A stretch of DNA of 30,524 nt from an uncultured Clostridia bacterium (GTDB lineage: Bacteria > Bacillota > Clostridia > Christensenellales > UBA3700), in the NCBI GenBank assembly GCA_947176975.1, contig CAMWSW010000001.1:1-30524 (forward strand). The letters are read 5' to 3'. This document shows, piece after piece, positions 6,959 to 13,852 of this stretch. The position numbers and the translations under genes were made by a program. Numbering within the stretch: the stretch's first letter is position 1; every line of letters starts with the position of its first letter. The notes below the pieces were generated by a model that saw only the letters and a program-made list of their open reading frames with translations, was not told the DNA's origin and did no database searches.

Positions 6959-8458
6959 ATGGCAATCAATACAATATTTAAGAGCGTAAGCTCGGATTAT
7001 GAAAGAAATCTAGACGGAAAGCAAATCGTAATGCAGTGCAACTTCGACACAACGTCCAAGGGCGGTGTGAGCAAAGTATGCGCTTTGTCGAGCGACGCTC
7101 AAATCACCAAGGTGCAGGCGTTGTCAAAACAAATCAAGATAAGCGGAAGAGTTTCGCTCAAACTCGTATATCTCGACGGAGAGGGAAAGCTCAATAGTTT
7201 TGACTATATCTCCGACTTCTCGGAGGACGTCGCAGACGACGCGGTAATCGCGGATATGCCTTGCTTGGTGAGAGCAAGTATTGTCGACAGCGTGTCAAGT
7301 ATATCGGGCACTGAAATCAAGGTGCAGACAGTGGTTGAGCTTTCGCCTACCGTCGTTGAGATAAGTACCGTCGACCTTCTCGAAGAGGGCGAGGGAGCTT
7401 TGGCGTTGAGGCAGGAGCAGGATTATCAACAATATATAGCTACCGTAAGCGAAGAAGTGGAAGTGAGCGAAGAATACGACTGCGGAGCAAGAGTAGACGA
7501 CGTGCTTTTCTATGACGCAAAGGTCTTGGTCTGCAACGTTGACAACGCCGACGATAAGTTGACCGTCAGCGGTCAATTGGAGATAAGCGTCATCTATTCA
7601 AGCGAAGGCGTTCAAGCCACGAAGAATATCAATTTGCCTTTCGTGCAAGAGCTTGCGACTCGCGGAGAAGATTTGCGCGCTTGCATAGTTGCAAACGTCA
7701 AAGACAGCAGATTGATTATCGAGGGCGATGACAACGACAATACCTTGAAGATGATTATATGCGTATCTTTGCAAGGATTCGTTATGCAAGTGGAGAAGAC
7801 GACTGCAATCGTAGATTTGTATTCGCCTACCAACGCTTTGCAAATCAGCAATGAGACGGTGCGCTTTGACAGACAAAACGGCGTAATGCGTTTTGAAGAG
7901 AGAATCACCGGCAGCGTGGCAGTAGAAAACGAAGACGAGAGTATCAAGAGTATTATCAGCAGCGTCGTTACGCAAAATACTCTTTCAAATATCGTTGCAA
8001 TGCAAGATAGCGTACTTGCCGAAGGCATACTCAATACTTGCGTAATATATATGAGCGAAGGCGGAAGTATCAAGTGTATTCAAGTTGAATTGCCTTATTC
8101 TTTGCAATTTGAAAGAGAGGGAGTAAGACCTGACGATATACTTTGCGGCAACGCTATTGCGACGGATTGCGCTCACAAAGTAAAGCGTGACAGAGAAGTC
8201 GAATTGACGGCTAATATCGTCTTGTCCGTATGCTCCAAGACTCCGATTGAAAACGTCGTAATCAAAGCTGTCGAAGAGGGCGAAGCTTTGCAAGTCAACA
8301 ACAGCGCAATCAGCGTCTATCTCCCAAGCAAGGGCGAAAGCATTTGGCAAGTCGCAAAGACTTTGGGTATGTCAATAGAGAGCATTATGGCGCAAAATCC
8401 CGACTTGCGCGACGTTATGCAAGGCGATGAGAGAATCGTTATATATCGTGAGATATAA
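6959..8458 (+). CDS. SipL-like spore-coat morphogenesis protein (DUF3794 + LysM)
   Basis: A 499-aa soluble protein without signal peptide. Repeated beta-rich DUF3794-like units occur (about residues 35-140, 165-280 and 310-440), each with the pattern of an acidic/valine-rich strand followed by VSGxLxxxVIY or ISGRVSLKLVY. A LysM domain closes the protein (about 453-498; SKGESIWQVAKTLGMSIESI, then NPDL). This architecture is that of C. difficile SipL, which binds SpoIVA and anchors the spore coat in the mother cell. A sigma-E-like promoter upstream agrees with that role. ATG 6959 has CGGAGG 4 nt upstream. The organism is therefore probably able to sporulate, or descends from spore formers. Not all DUF3794/LysM proteins are SipL orthologues, so no symbol is given. 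Confidence 0.85.
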   Translation: MAINTIFKSVSSDYERNLDGKQIVMQCNFDTTSKGGVSKVCALSSDAQITKVQALSKQIKISGRVSLKLVYLDGEGKLNSFDYISDFSEDVADDAVIADMPCLVRASIVDSVSSISGTEIKVQTVVELSPTVVEISTVDLLEEGEGALALRQEQDYQQYIATVSEEVEVSEEYDCGARVDDVLFYDAKVLVCNVDNADDKLTVSGQLEISVIYSSEGVQATKNINLPFVQELATRGEDLRACIVANVKDSRLIIEGDDNDNTLKMIICVSLQGFVMQVEKTTAIVDLYSPTNALQISNETVRFDRQNGVMRFEERITGSVAVENEDESIKSIISSVVTQNTLSNIVAMQDSVLAEGILNTCVIYMSEGGSIKCIQVELPYSLQFEREGVRPDDILCGNAIATDCAHKVKRDREVELTANIVLSVCSKTPIENVVIKAVEEGEALQVNNSAISVYLPSKGESIWQVAKTLGMSIESIMAQNPDLRDVMQGDERIVIYREI

Positions 8459-8535
8459 TTGTTGGGCTCGAAGTGAGGCTAGGCAAATCTAAAATGCGCC
8501 TTTGAATTAAGATAATTTACCAGTGATAATTTTAT

Positions 8536-8573
8536 GCCACTCCTTTCTCTTTGAACGGGGTGGCTTTTGTTTT
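8536..8573 (+). terminator. Rho-independent terminator after the SipL-like gene
   Basis: Stem GCCACTCC (8536-8543) with GGGGTGGC (8557-8564), one U-G pair, 13-nt loop, then TTTTGTTTT. Confidence 0.8.
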
Positions 8574-8616
8574 ACATAAAATTTGCACAATTTAGAATAG
8601 TTTTACAAGACGGGTA

Positions 8617-8645
8617 TTGATAAGAAACGCGCAGTGTGATAAAAT
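8617..8645 (+). promoter_or_regulatory. Promoter of the aldo/keto reductase gene
   Basis: TTGATA (8617-8622), 17-nt spacer, TAAAAT (8640-8645) with an extended TGA before the -10 box. Predicted start near 8652. Confidence 0.75.
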
Positions 8646-8664
8646 AACAATGAAGGGGTGTTGT

Positions 8665-9552
8665 ATGGATAAGTTTATTCAGGGATGTATGCGTATCAAA
8701 GATATGACGGTATCGCAGGTCAGAGAGTTGATAGACGCCAATTTGGAGATGGGTATCAACGTATTCGATCATGCCGATATCTACGGCGGAGGAGAGTGTG
8801 AGACTCTCTTTGGCAAAGCGCTCAAAGAAGCGCCCGAGCTACGCGACAAAATCGTATTGCAGACCAAGGGCGGTATCGTAAAAGATTTGTCCTGTCACAG
8901 ATATGACAACAGCGCAAATTATCTTATCGATTGCGTTCACAAGAGTATCAAAAGATTGGGTGTGGAAAAGGTCAATAGATTTCTCATACACAGACCAGAC
9001 GCGCTCTTCAATCCCGACGACGTGGCAAAGGCGTTTGACAAACTCTCGTCAGAGGGCACAGTCGACGAATTTGGAGTAAGTAATTTTGCGGGAAGTCAAA
9101 TTGCGCTTTTGCAAAACAGTTGCAAACAAAAATTTCAGTACAACCAAGTGAGAGTAAGTATATTCCACTGTCCTATGATAGAATACGGTATGAATTACAA
9201 TCGCTTTAACGACGCGGGAGTCAACAGGGACGACGGTACGCTCGATTATTGCAGGCTCAACAACGTGCAAATTCAATGCTATTCGCCCAACAAAGGTAAT
9301 AAGAAATCCTTTATCGGAGATTTTAAATATCCCAAACTCAACAAGCTTCTCAAAGAATTGGCGTTTAAGTATGACGTTGCGCCCAACGCTATCGCGGCGG
9401 CTTGGCTTCTCAAGCACCCTGCAGGCTTCGCCGTAATCAACGGCACGACCCAGCCCGAGCGCGTCAAACAAATTGCCAAAGCAAAGGATATATCTTTGAC
9501 CCGAAGCGAGTGGTACGACTTATATCATTCATTGGGAAGAAAGTTGCCGTAA
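8665..9552 (+). CDS. Aldo/keto reductase, YdhF-like
   Basis: An NAD(P)H-dependent reductase of carbonyl compounds, 295 aa, cytoplasmic. The catalytic tetrad of the family is visible: Asp35 (NVFDHADIYGGG), Tyr40, Lys68 (LQTKGG) and His109 (LIHRPD). C-terminal cofactor-binding residues follow (VINGTTQPERVKQIAKA). ATG 8665 has AAGGGGTG 7 nt upstream. The in-frame ATG at 8650 overlaps that site and sits at the predicted transcription start, so it is rejected. The gene stands alone between a terminator and the ispE promoter, interrupting the veg - sipL-like - ispE order seen in many clostridia. The substrate is unknown. Confidence 0.9.
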   Translation: MDKFIQGCMRIKDMTVSQVRELIDANLEMGINVFDHADIYGGGECETLFGKALKEAPELRDKIVLQTKGGIVKDLSCHRYDNSANYLIDCVHKSIKRLGVEKVNRFLIHRPDALFNPDDVAKAFDKLSSEGTVDEFGVSNFAGSQIALLQNSCKQKFQYNQVRVSIFHCPMIEYGMNYNRFNDAGVNRDDGTLDYCRLNNVQIQCYSPNKGNKKSFIGDFKYPKLNKLLKELAFKYDVAPNAIAAAWLLKHPAGFAVINGTTQPERVKQIAKAKDISLTRSEWYDLYHSLGRKLP

Positions 9553-9615
9553 AGGGAACCGCCCAAACCAAATTGATACCACTTTCGATTAAACAGCGGA
9601 TTTTGTTTTATATTA

Positions 9616-9644
9616 TTGAATTATTTTCTTTAACGTGCTAAAAT
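9616..9644 (+). promoter_or_regulatory. Promoter of ispE
   Basis: TTGAAT (9616-9621), 17-nt spacer, TAAAAT (9639-9644) with extended TGC. Predicted transcription start near 9651, leaving only about 4 nt before ATG 9655. Confidence 0.7.
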
Positions 9645-9654
9645 TATTTTGTAT

Positions 9655-10449
9655 ATGGAATCAATTAAAATCAAGGTCTACGCAAAAATCAATTTATATT
9701 TGGATATCACGGGAGTGAGAGCAGACGGCTATCACAACTTGGATATGCTTATGACTTCGGTGGACATATTTGACACTGTTACTGCGAGCAAAAGCGATAT
9801 ATCGCAAGTGACTATGGACGGCAATGCCGTCGAGGATAATAATACCGCTGTCAAGGCGCTTAAACTTTTGCAAGATAAATTTAATATTGCTATGCGTGTG
9901 GATATCGTCAAAGGCATACCTTTCTCGGCGGGCATGGGCGGATCTTCCGCCGACGCAAGCGGAGTATTTTTTTGCGCCAGCAAGCTATATGATTTGCCAA
10001 TTGACGAGCTTATTCCGCTTGCTCTCAAAGTGGGATGCGACGTGCCGTATATGCTTTTTGGCGGCGGCGCAAGAGTGCAAGGCGTGGGGGAGATAATTAT
10101 ACCGGCGGAGATATCGTCTTTGACTTTGGTAATTGCGCAAAAGAGCGTGGGAAGCTCGACTAAAGATATATACGCCAAATACGACGAGGTCGGCGGCGAA
10201 AGTGGAGACGGTAAGTTGCATTTCAATGCGTTGGAGCGCGGCGCGGTCATGCTAAATCCTCAAATTGCCATTGCAAAAGCAGATTTACAAAAGTTTACGG
10301 ACGAAGTCTTTATGACGGGCAGCGGCAGCGCATACGTAGGTATATTCGACGACGAAGAAAAAGCAAAAGAGTGTTTGGCAAGCTTGAAAGGCTACGTATT
10401 TTGCAAATCGGCTCATACAAAGGCGCAAGGTATTGAGCTTATCCGTTAA
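9655..10449 (+). CDS. ispE: 4-diphosphocytidyl-2-C-methyl-D-erythritol kinase
   Basis: The ATP-dependent kinase of the MEP isoprenoid pathway, cytoplasmic, 264 aa (family usually 280-300). A GHMP-kinase fold: N-terminal VYAKINLYLDI with Lys11, ATP loop GIPFSAGMGGSSAD (residues 87-100), CDVPYMLFGGGA with catalytic Asp129, and C-terminal MTGSGSAYVGIF. Start at ATG 9655 (MESIKIK); the TTG at 9649 would add only two residues. No Shine-Dalgarno site is present and the promoter leaves almost no leader. The normal ispD partner is not adjacent; the IspD-like gene at 18756 is in the polysaccharide operon and probably has another role. Confidence 0.93.
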   Translation: MESIKIKVYAKINLYLDITGVRADGYHNLDMLMTSVDIFDTVTASKSDISQVTMDGNAVEDNNTAVKALKLLQDKFNIAMRVDIVKGIPFSAGMGGSSADASGVFFCASKLYDLPIDELIPLALKVGCDVPYMLFGGGARVQGVGEIIIPAEISSLTLVIAQKSVGSSTKDIYAKYDEVGGESGDGKLHFNALERGAVMLNPQIAIAKADLQKFTDEVFMTGSGSAYVGIFDDEEKAKECLASLKGYVFCKSAHTKAQGIELIR

Positions 10450-10530
10450 AATTTTAATACAGCTAATAAATTGTCTTAATAATAAAAAAAACTTCGATTT
10501 AACAAACATATTACGCTTTTTAGCGCATAT

Positions 10531-10550
10531 TTTCTATATTCATATAGAAA
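10531..10550. repeat. Perfect short palindrome upstream of the 49-aa gene
   Basis: TTTCTATAT-tc-ATATAGAAA, a 9-bp inverted repeat with a 2-nt centre, ending 5 nt before the -35 box at 10556. The short centre and lack of a T-tract argue for a protein-binding site rather than a terminator. Confidence 0.5.
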
Positions 10551-10555
10551 AATAC

Positions 10556-10584
10556 TTGCCAATTATCTATCGGTATGATATCAT
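10556..10584 (+). promoter_or_regulatory. Promoter of the 49-aa gene
   Basis: TTGCCA (10556-10561), 17-nt spacer, TATCAT (10579-10584) with extended TGA. Predicted start near 10591. Confidence 0.6.
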
Positions 10585-10603
10585 AATTTTGCAAGGGAAA
10601 GAT

Positions 10604-10753
10604 ATGGCTAAACTAAATATGCACAATTTTATAAACGACTTAAGAGAGCTCTTAATTTCAATGGGTCGCAGTAATATTGAGGATATAGAATGTTACTGTA
10701 TCGCGTACTATTGGTATTTGTTGGAACAACAGCAGAACGGCAACGAAAAATAA
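10604..10753 (+). CDS. Unknown 49-aa protein
   Basis: Not recognised. The ATG at 10604 has AAGGG 6 nt upstream and a plausible promoter 20 nt further up, which supports translation despite the small size. The reading frame continues upstream to 10433, but that part overlaps ispE and precedes the promoter. The peptide (MAKLNMHNFINDLRELLISM...) is predicted to be helical, with an aromatic cluster (CYCIAYYWYLLEQQQ) and a polar tail; there is no signal peptide and no clear membrane segment. It lies between ispE and the polysaccharide operon promoter. It could be a small regulator, or a protein unrelated to either neighbour. Confidence 0.55.
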   Translation: MAKLNMHNFINDLRELLISMGRSNIEDIECYCIAYYWYLLEQQQNGNEK

Positions 10754-10833
10754 TAATTTAATAACGCCATTTACTTTCAAATAAAAAATAGACGAATTTA
10801 CCGCTTAACTCTTTATATAAAATATATATAGAT

Positions 10834-10850
10834 GTACTTGAATAAAGTAC
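10834..10850. promoter_or_regulatory. Inverted repeat touching the -35 box of the polysaccharide operon
   Basis: GTACTT-gaata-AAGTAC, 6-bp arms with a 5-nt centre, directly abutting the -35 hexamer at 10851. The position suits an activator or repressor operator; no cognate regulator is identified here. Confidence 0.5.
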
Positions 10851-10879
10851 TTGATTTTATAACTCCACTATGTTATACT
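10851..10879 (+). promoter_or_regulatory. Main promoter of the polysaccharide operon
   Basis: TTGATT (10851-10856), 17-nt spacer, TATACT (10874-10879), extended by TGT at 10871-10873. Predicted start near 10886, giving a leader of about 93 nt before ATG 10979. It is the only clear promoter before the terminator at 25351. Confidence 0.8.
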
Positions 10880-10922
10880 ATACAAATAAAAGATTTAACT
10901 GTTTTTACAGATAAGGACGATC

Positions 10923-10951
10923 GCGTTAGGGCGTTTCGGGGCCCTCAACGC
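10923..10951 (+). promoter_or_regulatory. Bulged hairpin in the polysaccharide operon leader
   Basis: GCGTTAGGGC (10923-10932) pairs with GCCCT-C-AACGC (10941-10951): 10 bp with one bulged C and an 8-nt loop. No U-tract follows, so it is not a terminator. Leader hairpins of this sort can recruit antitermination factors of the LoaP type in Firmicutes; that link is inference. Confidence 0.5.
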
Positions 10952-10978
10952 AGAGAATTGATAACGAGGAATCAGTAC

Positions 10979-11812
10979 ATGCCTTTGAAATTAATGTATA
11001 TAACCAACAATACAGAAGTGGCTCTGATTGCGGAGAAGTACGGTGTGAACCGTATTTGGGTAGATTTGGAGAAGTTGGGCAAAGAAGAAAGACAACACGG
11101 TCTAAATACTGTAAAATCCAACCATACTATTCAAGACGTAGTGAAAATCAAATCTGTCTTGACCACCTCTGAATTATTGGTGAGAATCAACTGTTGGAAC
11201 AAAAATTCCAAAAATGAAATAGAAAACGTTATTGCAGCAGGCGCAGATGTCATTATGTTGCCAATGTGGAAGAAGCTCGAAGAAGTCCAATCGTTTATTC
11301 ATGCAGTAAATAATAGAGCGAAGACAGTGCTTCTGCTCGAGACGAAAGAGGCAGAGCAATGTCTCGATTTGGTTCTGGAGTGTTGCTGCCCCGATGAGAT
11401 TCATATCGGCTTAAACGATTTGCATTTGAGTTACGGACTAAAATTTATGTTTGAACTTCTTGCAAACGGAACAGTCGAAAGAATATGCGATAAATTGAAG
11501 AAAACAAATATACCTTACGGATTCGGTGGAATTGCCAAAATCGGTCAAGGAATGTTGCCTGCAGAAAAAATTTTGCTCGAGCACTATAGGCTGGGCTCTA
11601 CGCGAGTAATATTATCAAGAAGTTTTTGCGATACGAGCATTATAAAAGATATGTCGGAAATAGAGCAGACTTTTAAAAATAATCTCAAAGAATTGAGAGA
11701 AGCAGAAATATATGCGTGCAATGCGGATAAACAAACGCTTGAAAAAAATACGGAAGATATAAAAATATGTGTTCAAAAGGTGGTTGAGAATGTCACAAGT
11801 CGAAAAAATTAA
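10979..11812 (+). CDS. HpcH/HpaI aldolase / citrate lyase beta-like protein
   Basis: First gene of the polysaccharide operon; 277 aa, cytoplasmic, a predicted TIM-barrel enzyme acting on a 2-oxo- or hydroxy-acid (C-C bond formation or cleavage, Mg-dependent). Family marks are LLVRIN (Arg69), VIAAGADVIMLPMW (85-97), metal-ligand Glu121 (LLLETKEA) and Asp147 (IHIGLNDLHLSYG). The C-terminus is longer than the barrel by about 50 helical, polar residues. ATG 10979 has GAGGA 8 nt upstream; the open frame back to 10832 overlaps the promoter and is rejected. The gene overlaps the next by 23 nt. Its presence in a glycan locus suggests synthesis of a special acyl or amino substituent. Substrate unknown. 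Confidence 0.8.
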   Translation: MPLKLMYITNNTEVALIAEKYGVNRIWVDLEKLGKEERQHGLNTVKSNHTIQDVVKIKSVLTTSELLVRINCWNKNSKNEIENVIAAGADVIMLPMWKKLEEVQSFIHAVNNRAKTVLLLETKEAEQCLDLVLECCCPDEIHIGLNDLHLSYGLKFMFELLANGTVERICDKLKKTNIPYGFGGIAKIGQGMLPAEKILLEHYRLGSTRVILSRSFCDTSIIKDMSEIEQTFKNNLKELREAEIYACNADKQTLEKNTEDIKICVQKVVENVTSRKN

Positions 11813-13022
11813 TAGCACAAAAATTGATGAGTTAATGAAGGAATACGGGGACGCGTTTTATATTTTGGATTCAAAACAGTTTAAACAAAACTTTTCCGAA
11901 TTAAAAGAAGCGTTTTCTGCAATTTATCCCAATTTTAATATTGCCTATTCATATAAGACAAATTATACTCCCGAGCTGTGTCGAATTGTAAATGAACTTG
12001 GCGGGTTTGCGGAAGTAGTGTCCGATATGGAGATGGAAATTGCGCTCAGAGTAGGGGTTTCACCATCGAATATAATTTGGAATGGTCCGTATAAAAACAG
12101 TAAAAAAGTCGAAGAACTACTTTTGAGAGGTGGCGTCGTTAATTTGGATAATGCAGTGGATACGGAGTATTTAAAGAAAATATCCGCTAAATATCCAAAT
12201 AACAGATTGAGAGTAGGAATTCGATGCAATTTTGATATTGGAGACGGAGTTATCTCCAGATTCGGCTATGATATAGAGTCGAAAGATTTCGCGGAAGCGC
12301 TTGCATTGGTAAATGAGAAAGATAATGTAGTATTGAATGGGTTGCAATGTCATTTCGCCACCCGTTCGCTTGATACGTGGCGTCCGCGAGCAGAGAAGAT
12401 GATTGCGTTACTAGATAAATACGGTTTGTGTCCCGACTACGTAGACCTAGGCGGAGGACTGTTTGGCAAAATGCACGATTCTCTCAAAGTCCAATTCAAC
12501 ACAAAAATACCGACTTACGAAGAATATGCTACCGAAGTAGCACCTCTGTTTCGAGAGCGTTATGGAAAAGAAAAAAAGCGCCCGACGCTTTTGATAGAGC
12601 CGGGATCTGCTCTTGTCGGGGACTGTATGCGCTTTGCCTCTAGGGTAGAGTGCATAAAGACAGTAAACAAAAAACCTATAGCGACGCTTTTGGGAAGTAT
12701 CTACAATATCAATCCCACTCTTAATAAGAAAAATCCGCCGCTTCAAGTTTTGCCTGTCGGACTAGGTGAGCGTAAAAAATACGAGAACTTGGATTTCGGA
12801 GGATTTACTTGCATAGAATCCGACTATCTGTACCGCGGTTACAGCGGAGAATTGGCAGTTGGGGATATAGTGGTATTTGGAAACGTCGGTTCATACTCAG
12901 TTGTTCTCAAGCCACCGTTTATACTTCCAAATTTTCCGATATTGGAGATTGCCGAAAGGGAATGCAAAGTTGTCAAGCGCGCAGAGAATTTCGATGACTT
13001 ATTCCACACGTTTAGTTTTTAA
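11790..13022 (+). CDS. PLP-dependent group IV decarboxylase (LysA/ornithine decarboxylase-like)
   Basis: An alanine-racemase-type barrel plus C-terminal beta domain, 410 aa, acting as an amino-acid decarboxylase. PLP Lys56 lies in IAYSYKTNYTP, His188 in GLQCHFATR, the phosphate-binding GGG is at 221-223 and EPG at 270-272. The C-terminal CIESDYLY supplies the Cys and Asp that complete the active site of the neighbouring subunit in diaminopimelate/ornithine decarboxylases. ATG 11790 has AAGGTGG upstream; ATG 11769 is rejected, as it lacks one. It overlaps the aldolase-like gene by 23 nt, so the two are likely coupled. Location in a glycan operon argues against plain lysine synthesis; an unusual amino acid as substrate is inferred. 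Confidence 0.87.
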   Translation: MSQVEKINSTKIDELMKEYGDAFYILDSKQFKQNFSELKEAFSAIYPNFNIAYSYKTNYTPELCRIVNELGGFAEVVSDMEMEIALRVGVSPSNIIWNGPYKNSKKVEELLLRGGVVNLDNAVDTEYLKKISAKYPNNRLRVGIRCNFDIGDGVISRFGYDIESKDFAEALALVNEKDNVVLNGLQCHFATRSLDTWRPRAEKMIALLDKYGLCPDYVDLGGGLFGKMHDSLKVQFNTKIPTYEEYATEVAPLFRERYGKEKKRPTLLIEPGSALVGDCMRFASRVECIKTVNKKPIATLLGSIYNINPTLNKKNPPLQVLPVGLGERKKYENLDFGGFTCIESDYLYRGYSGELAVGDIVVFGNVGSYSVVLKPPFILPNFPILEIAERECKVVKRAENFDDLFHTFSF

Positions 13023-13033
13023 AGGAGTTGAAA

Positions 13034-13852
13034 ATGGTTGCGATAAACAAGTTTCTCAAAAGATTGTTTGACATAACGGCATCTATGTTGCTTGTAATAC
13101 TGCTGTTGCCTGTTTGGATAATAGTGGCTATAGCAATCAAATGCGATTCCAAAGGTCCCGTGCTTTTTAAGCAGCGTCGCAGGACTAAAAAAGGACGAAT
13201 TTTTACAATGTATAAATTCCGTTCTATGGTGGTGAACGCTGAAAAGCAGGAAGTGGGTATTTTCAATTATGCAGGCGATCCGCGCGTCACGAAGGTGGGG
13301 AAATTTTTGAGAAGTACAAGCTTAGATGAGTTGCCGCAGTTGTTCAACGTAATCCAAGGCGATTTATCAATAGTCGGTCCGCGTCCATGCGTTGAATACG
13401 AACTCGGCGATTTTGATACTTTGAATAAGAAATACAAAAAACGCTTTGAAGTTCGCGCAGGAATTACAGGTTTGGCGCAGATAAAAGGCCGCAACGAAAA
13501 TTCATGGGAAGAAAAGGTCGAGTACGATAACGAATACATTGATTTGTTTAAGAAAAAAGGCGTATGGATTGATTTAAAAATACTTTTTGGGACTATAGGC
13601 AAAGTTTTTGGGAAAAAGAATATATGTGAGGAAAAAGTAGACAGTTCGCTTTCAGATGCAGAATCCGCAAAACTTGCAGAAGAAGAGATAATCAGGCTTG
13701 CGCATCTTCCCGATGAAGAAACAGTTGAAAGCGCCGCGCAGAATTTTGACCACGAACAGCCTATTGAAGAAAATGCGAATTTAATCGATGGAGTCAATGT
13801 CGAAGAAGATAAAAATAATTTGGAAAGTGAGGAAGAAAAAAGTGAAAACTGA
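13034..13852 (+). CDS. Initiating undecaprenyl-phosphate sugar-1-phosphate transferase
   Basis: Transfers a sugar 1-phosphate from a nucleotide sugar to undecaprenyl phosphate, starting the repeat unit at the inner membrane face. A monotopic phosphoglycosyl transferase of 272 aa: membrane helix at about 15-37, QRRRTKKGRIFTMYKFRSM, catalytic Asp98-Glu99 in STSLDELPQLFNVIQGD, SIVGPRP, and GITGLAQIKGRN. The N-terminal four-TM part of WbaP is absent. After about residue 198 comes an acidic tail of some 75 residues rich in Glu, Asp and Asn that is not part of the enzyme core. ATG 13034 has AAAGGAG 6 nt upstream; the TTG at 13028 is rejected. The sugar could be glucose, galactose or an N-acetylated bacillosamine-like sugar. 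Confidence 0.93.
   Translation: MVAINKFLKRLFDITASMLLVILLLPVWIIVAIAIKCDSKGPVLFKQRRRTKKGRIFTMYKFRSMVVNAEKQEVGIFNYAGDPRVTKVGKFLRSTSLDELPQLFNVIQGDLSIVGPRPCVEYELGDFDTLNKKYKKRFEVRAGITGLAQIKGRNENSWEEKVEYDNEYIDLFKKKGVWIDLKILFGTIGKVFGKKNICEEKVDSSLSDAESAKLAEEEIIRLAHLPDEETVESAAQNFDHEQPIEENANLIDGVNVEEDKNNLESEEEKSEN

Noticed and set aside
7612..8073. 153-codon open frame on the minus strand
   Set aside because: Antisense to the SipL-like gene; Ser/Leu/Ile-rich reading typical of the complement of an acidic protein.
9557..9608. Terminator after the aldo/keto reductase
   Set aside because: CCGC and GCGG could pair, but with a loop of more than 30 nt and no further stem.
10513..10530. Terminator after ispE
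   Set aside because: CGCT-TTTT-AGCG is only 4 bp and the following T-run is broken; too weak to call.
10832..10978. 49-codon upstream extension of the aldolase-like gene
   Set aside because: It overlaps the operon promoter and leader; the GAGGA site and family alignment place the start at 10979.
10754..10978. JUMPstart/ops element of polysaccharide operons
   Set aside because: No GGCGGTAG-like sequence is found in the leader; only the unrelated bulged hairpin is present.
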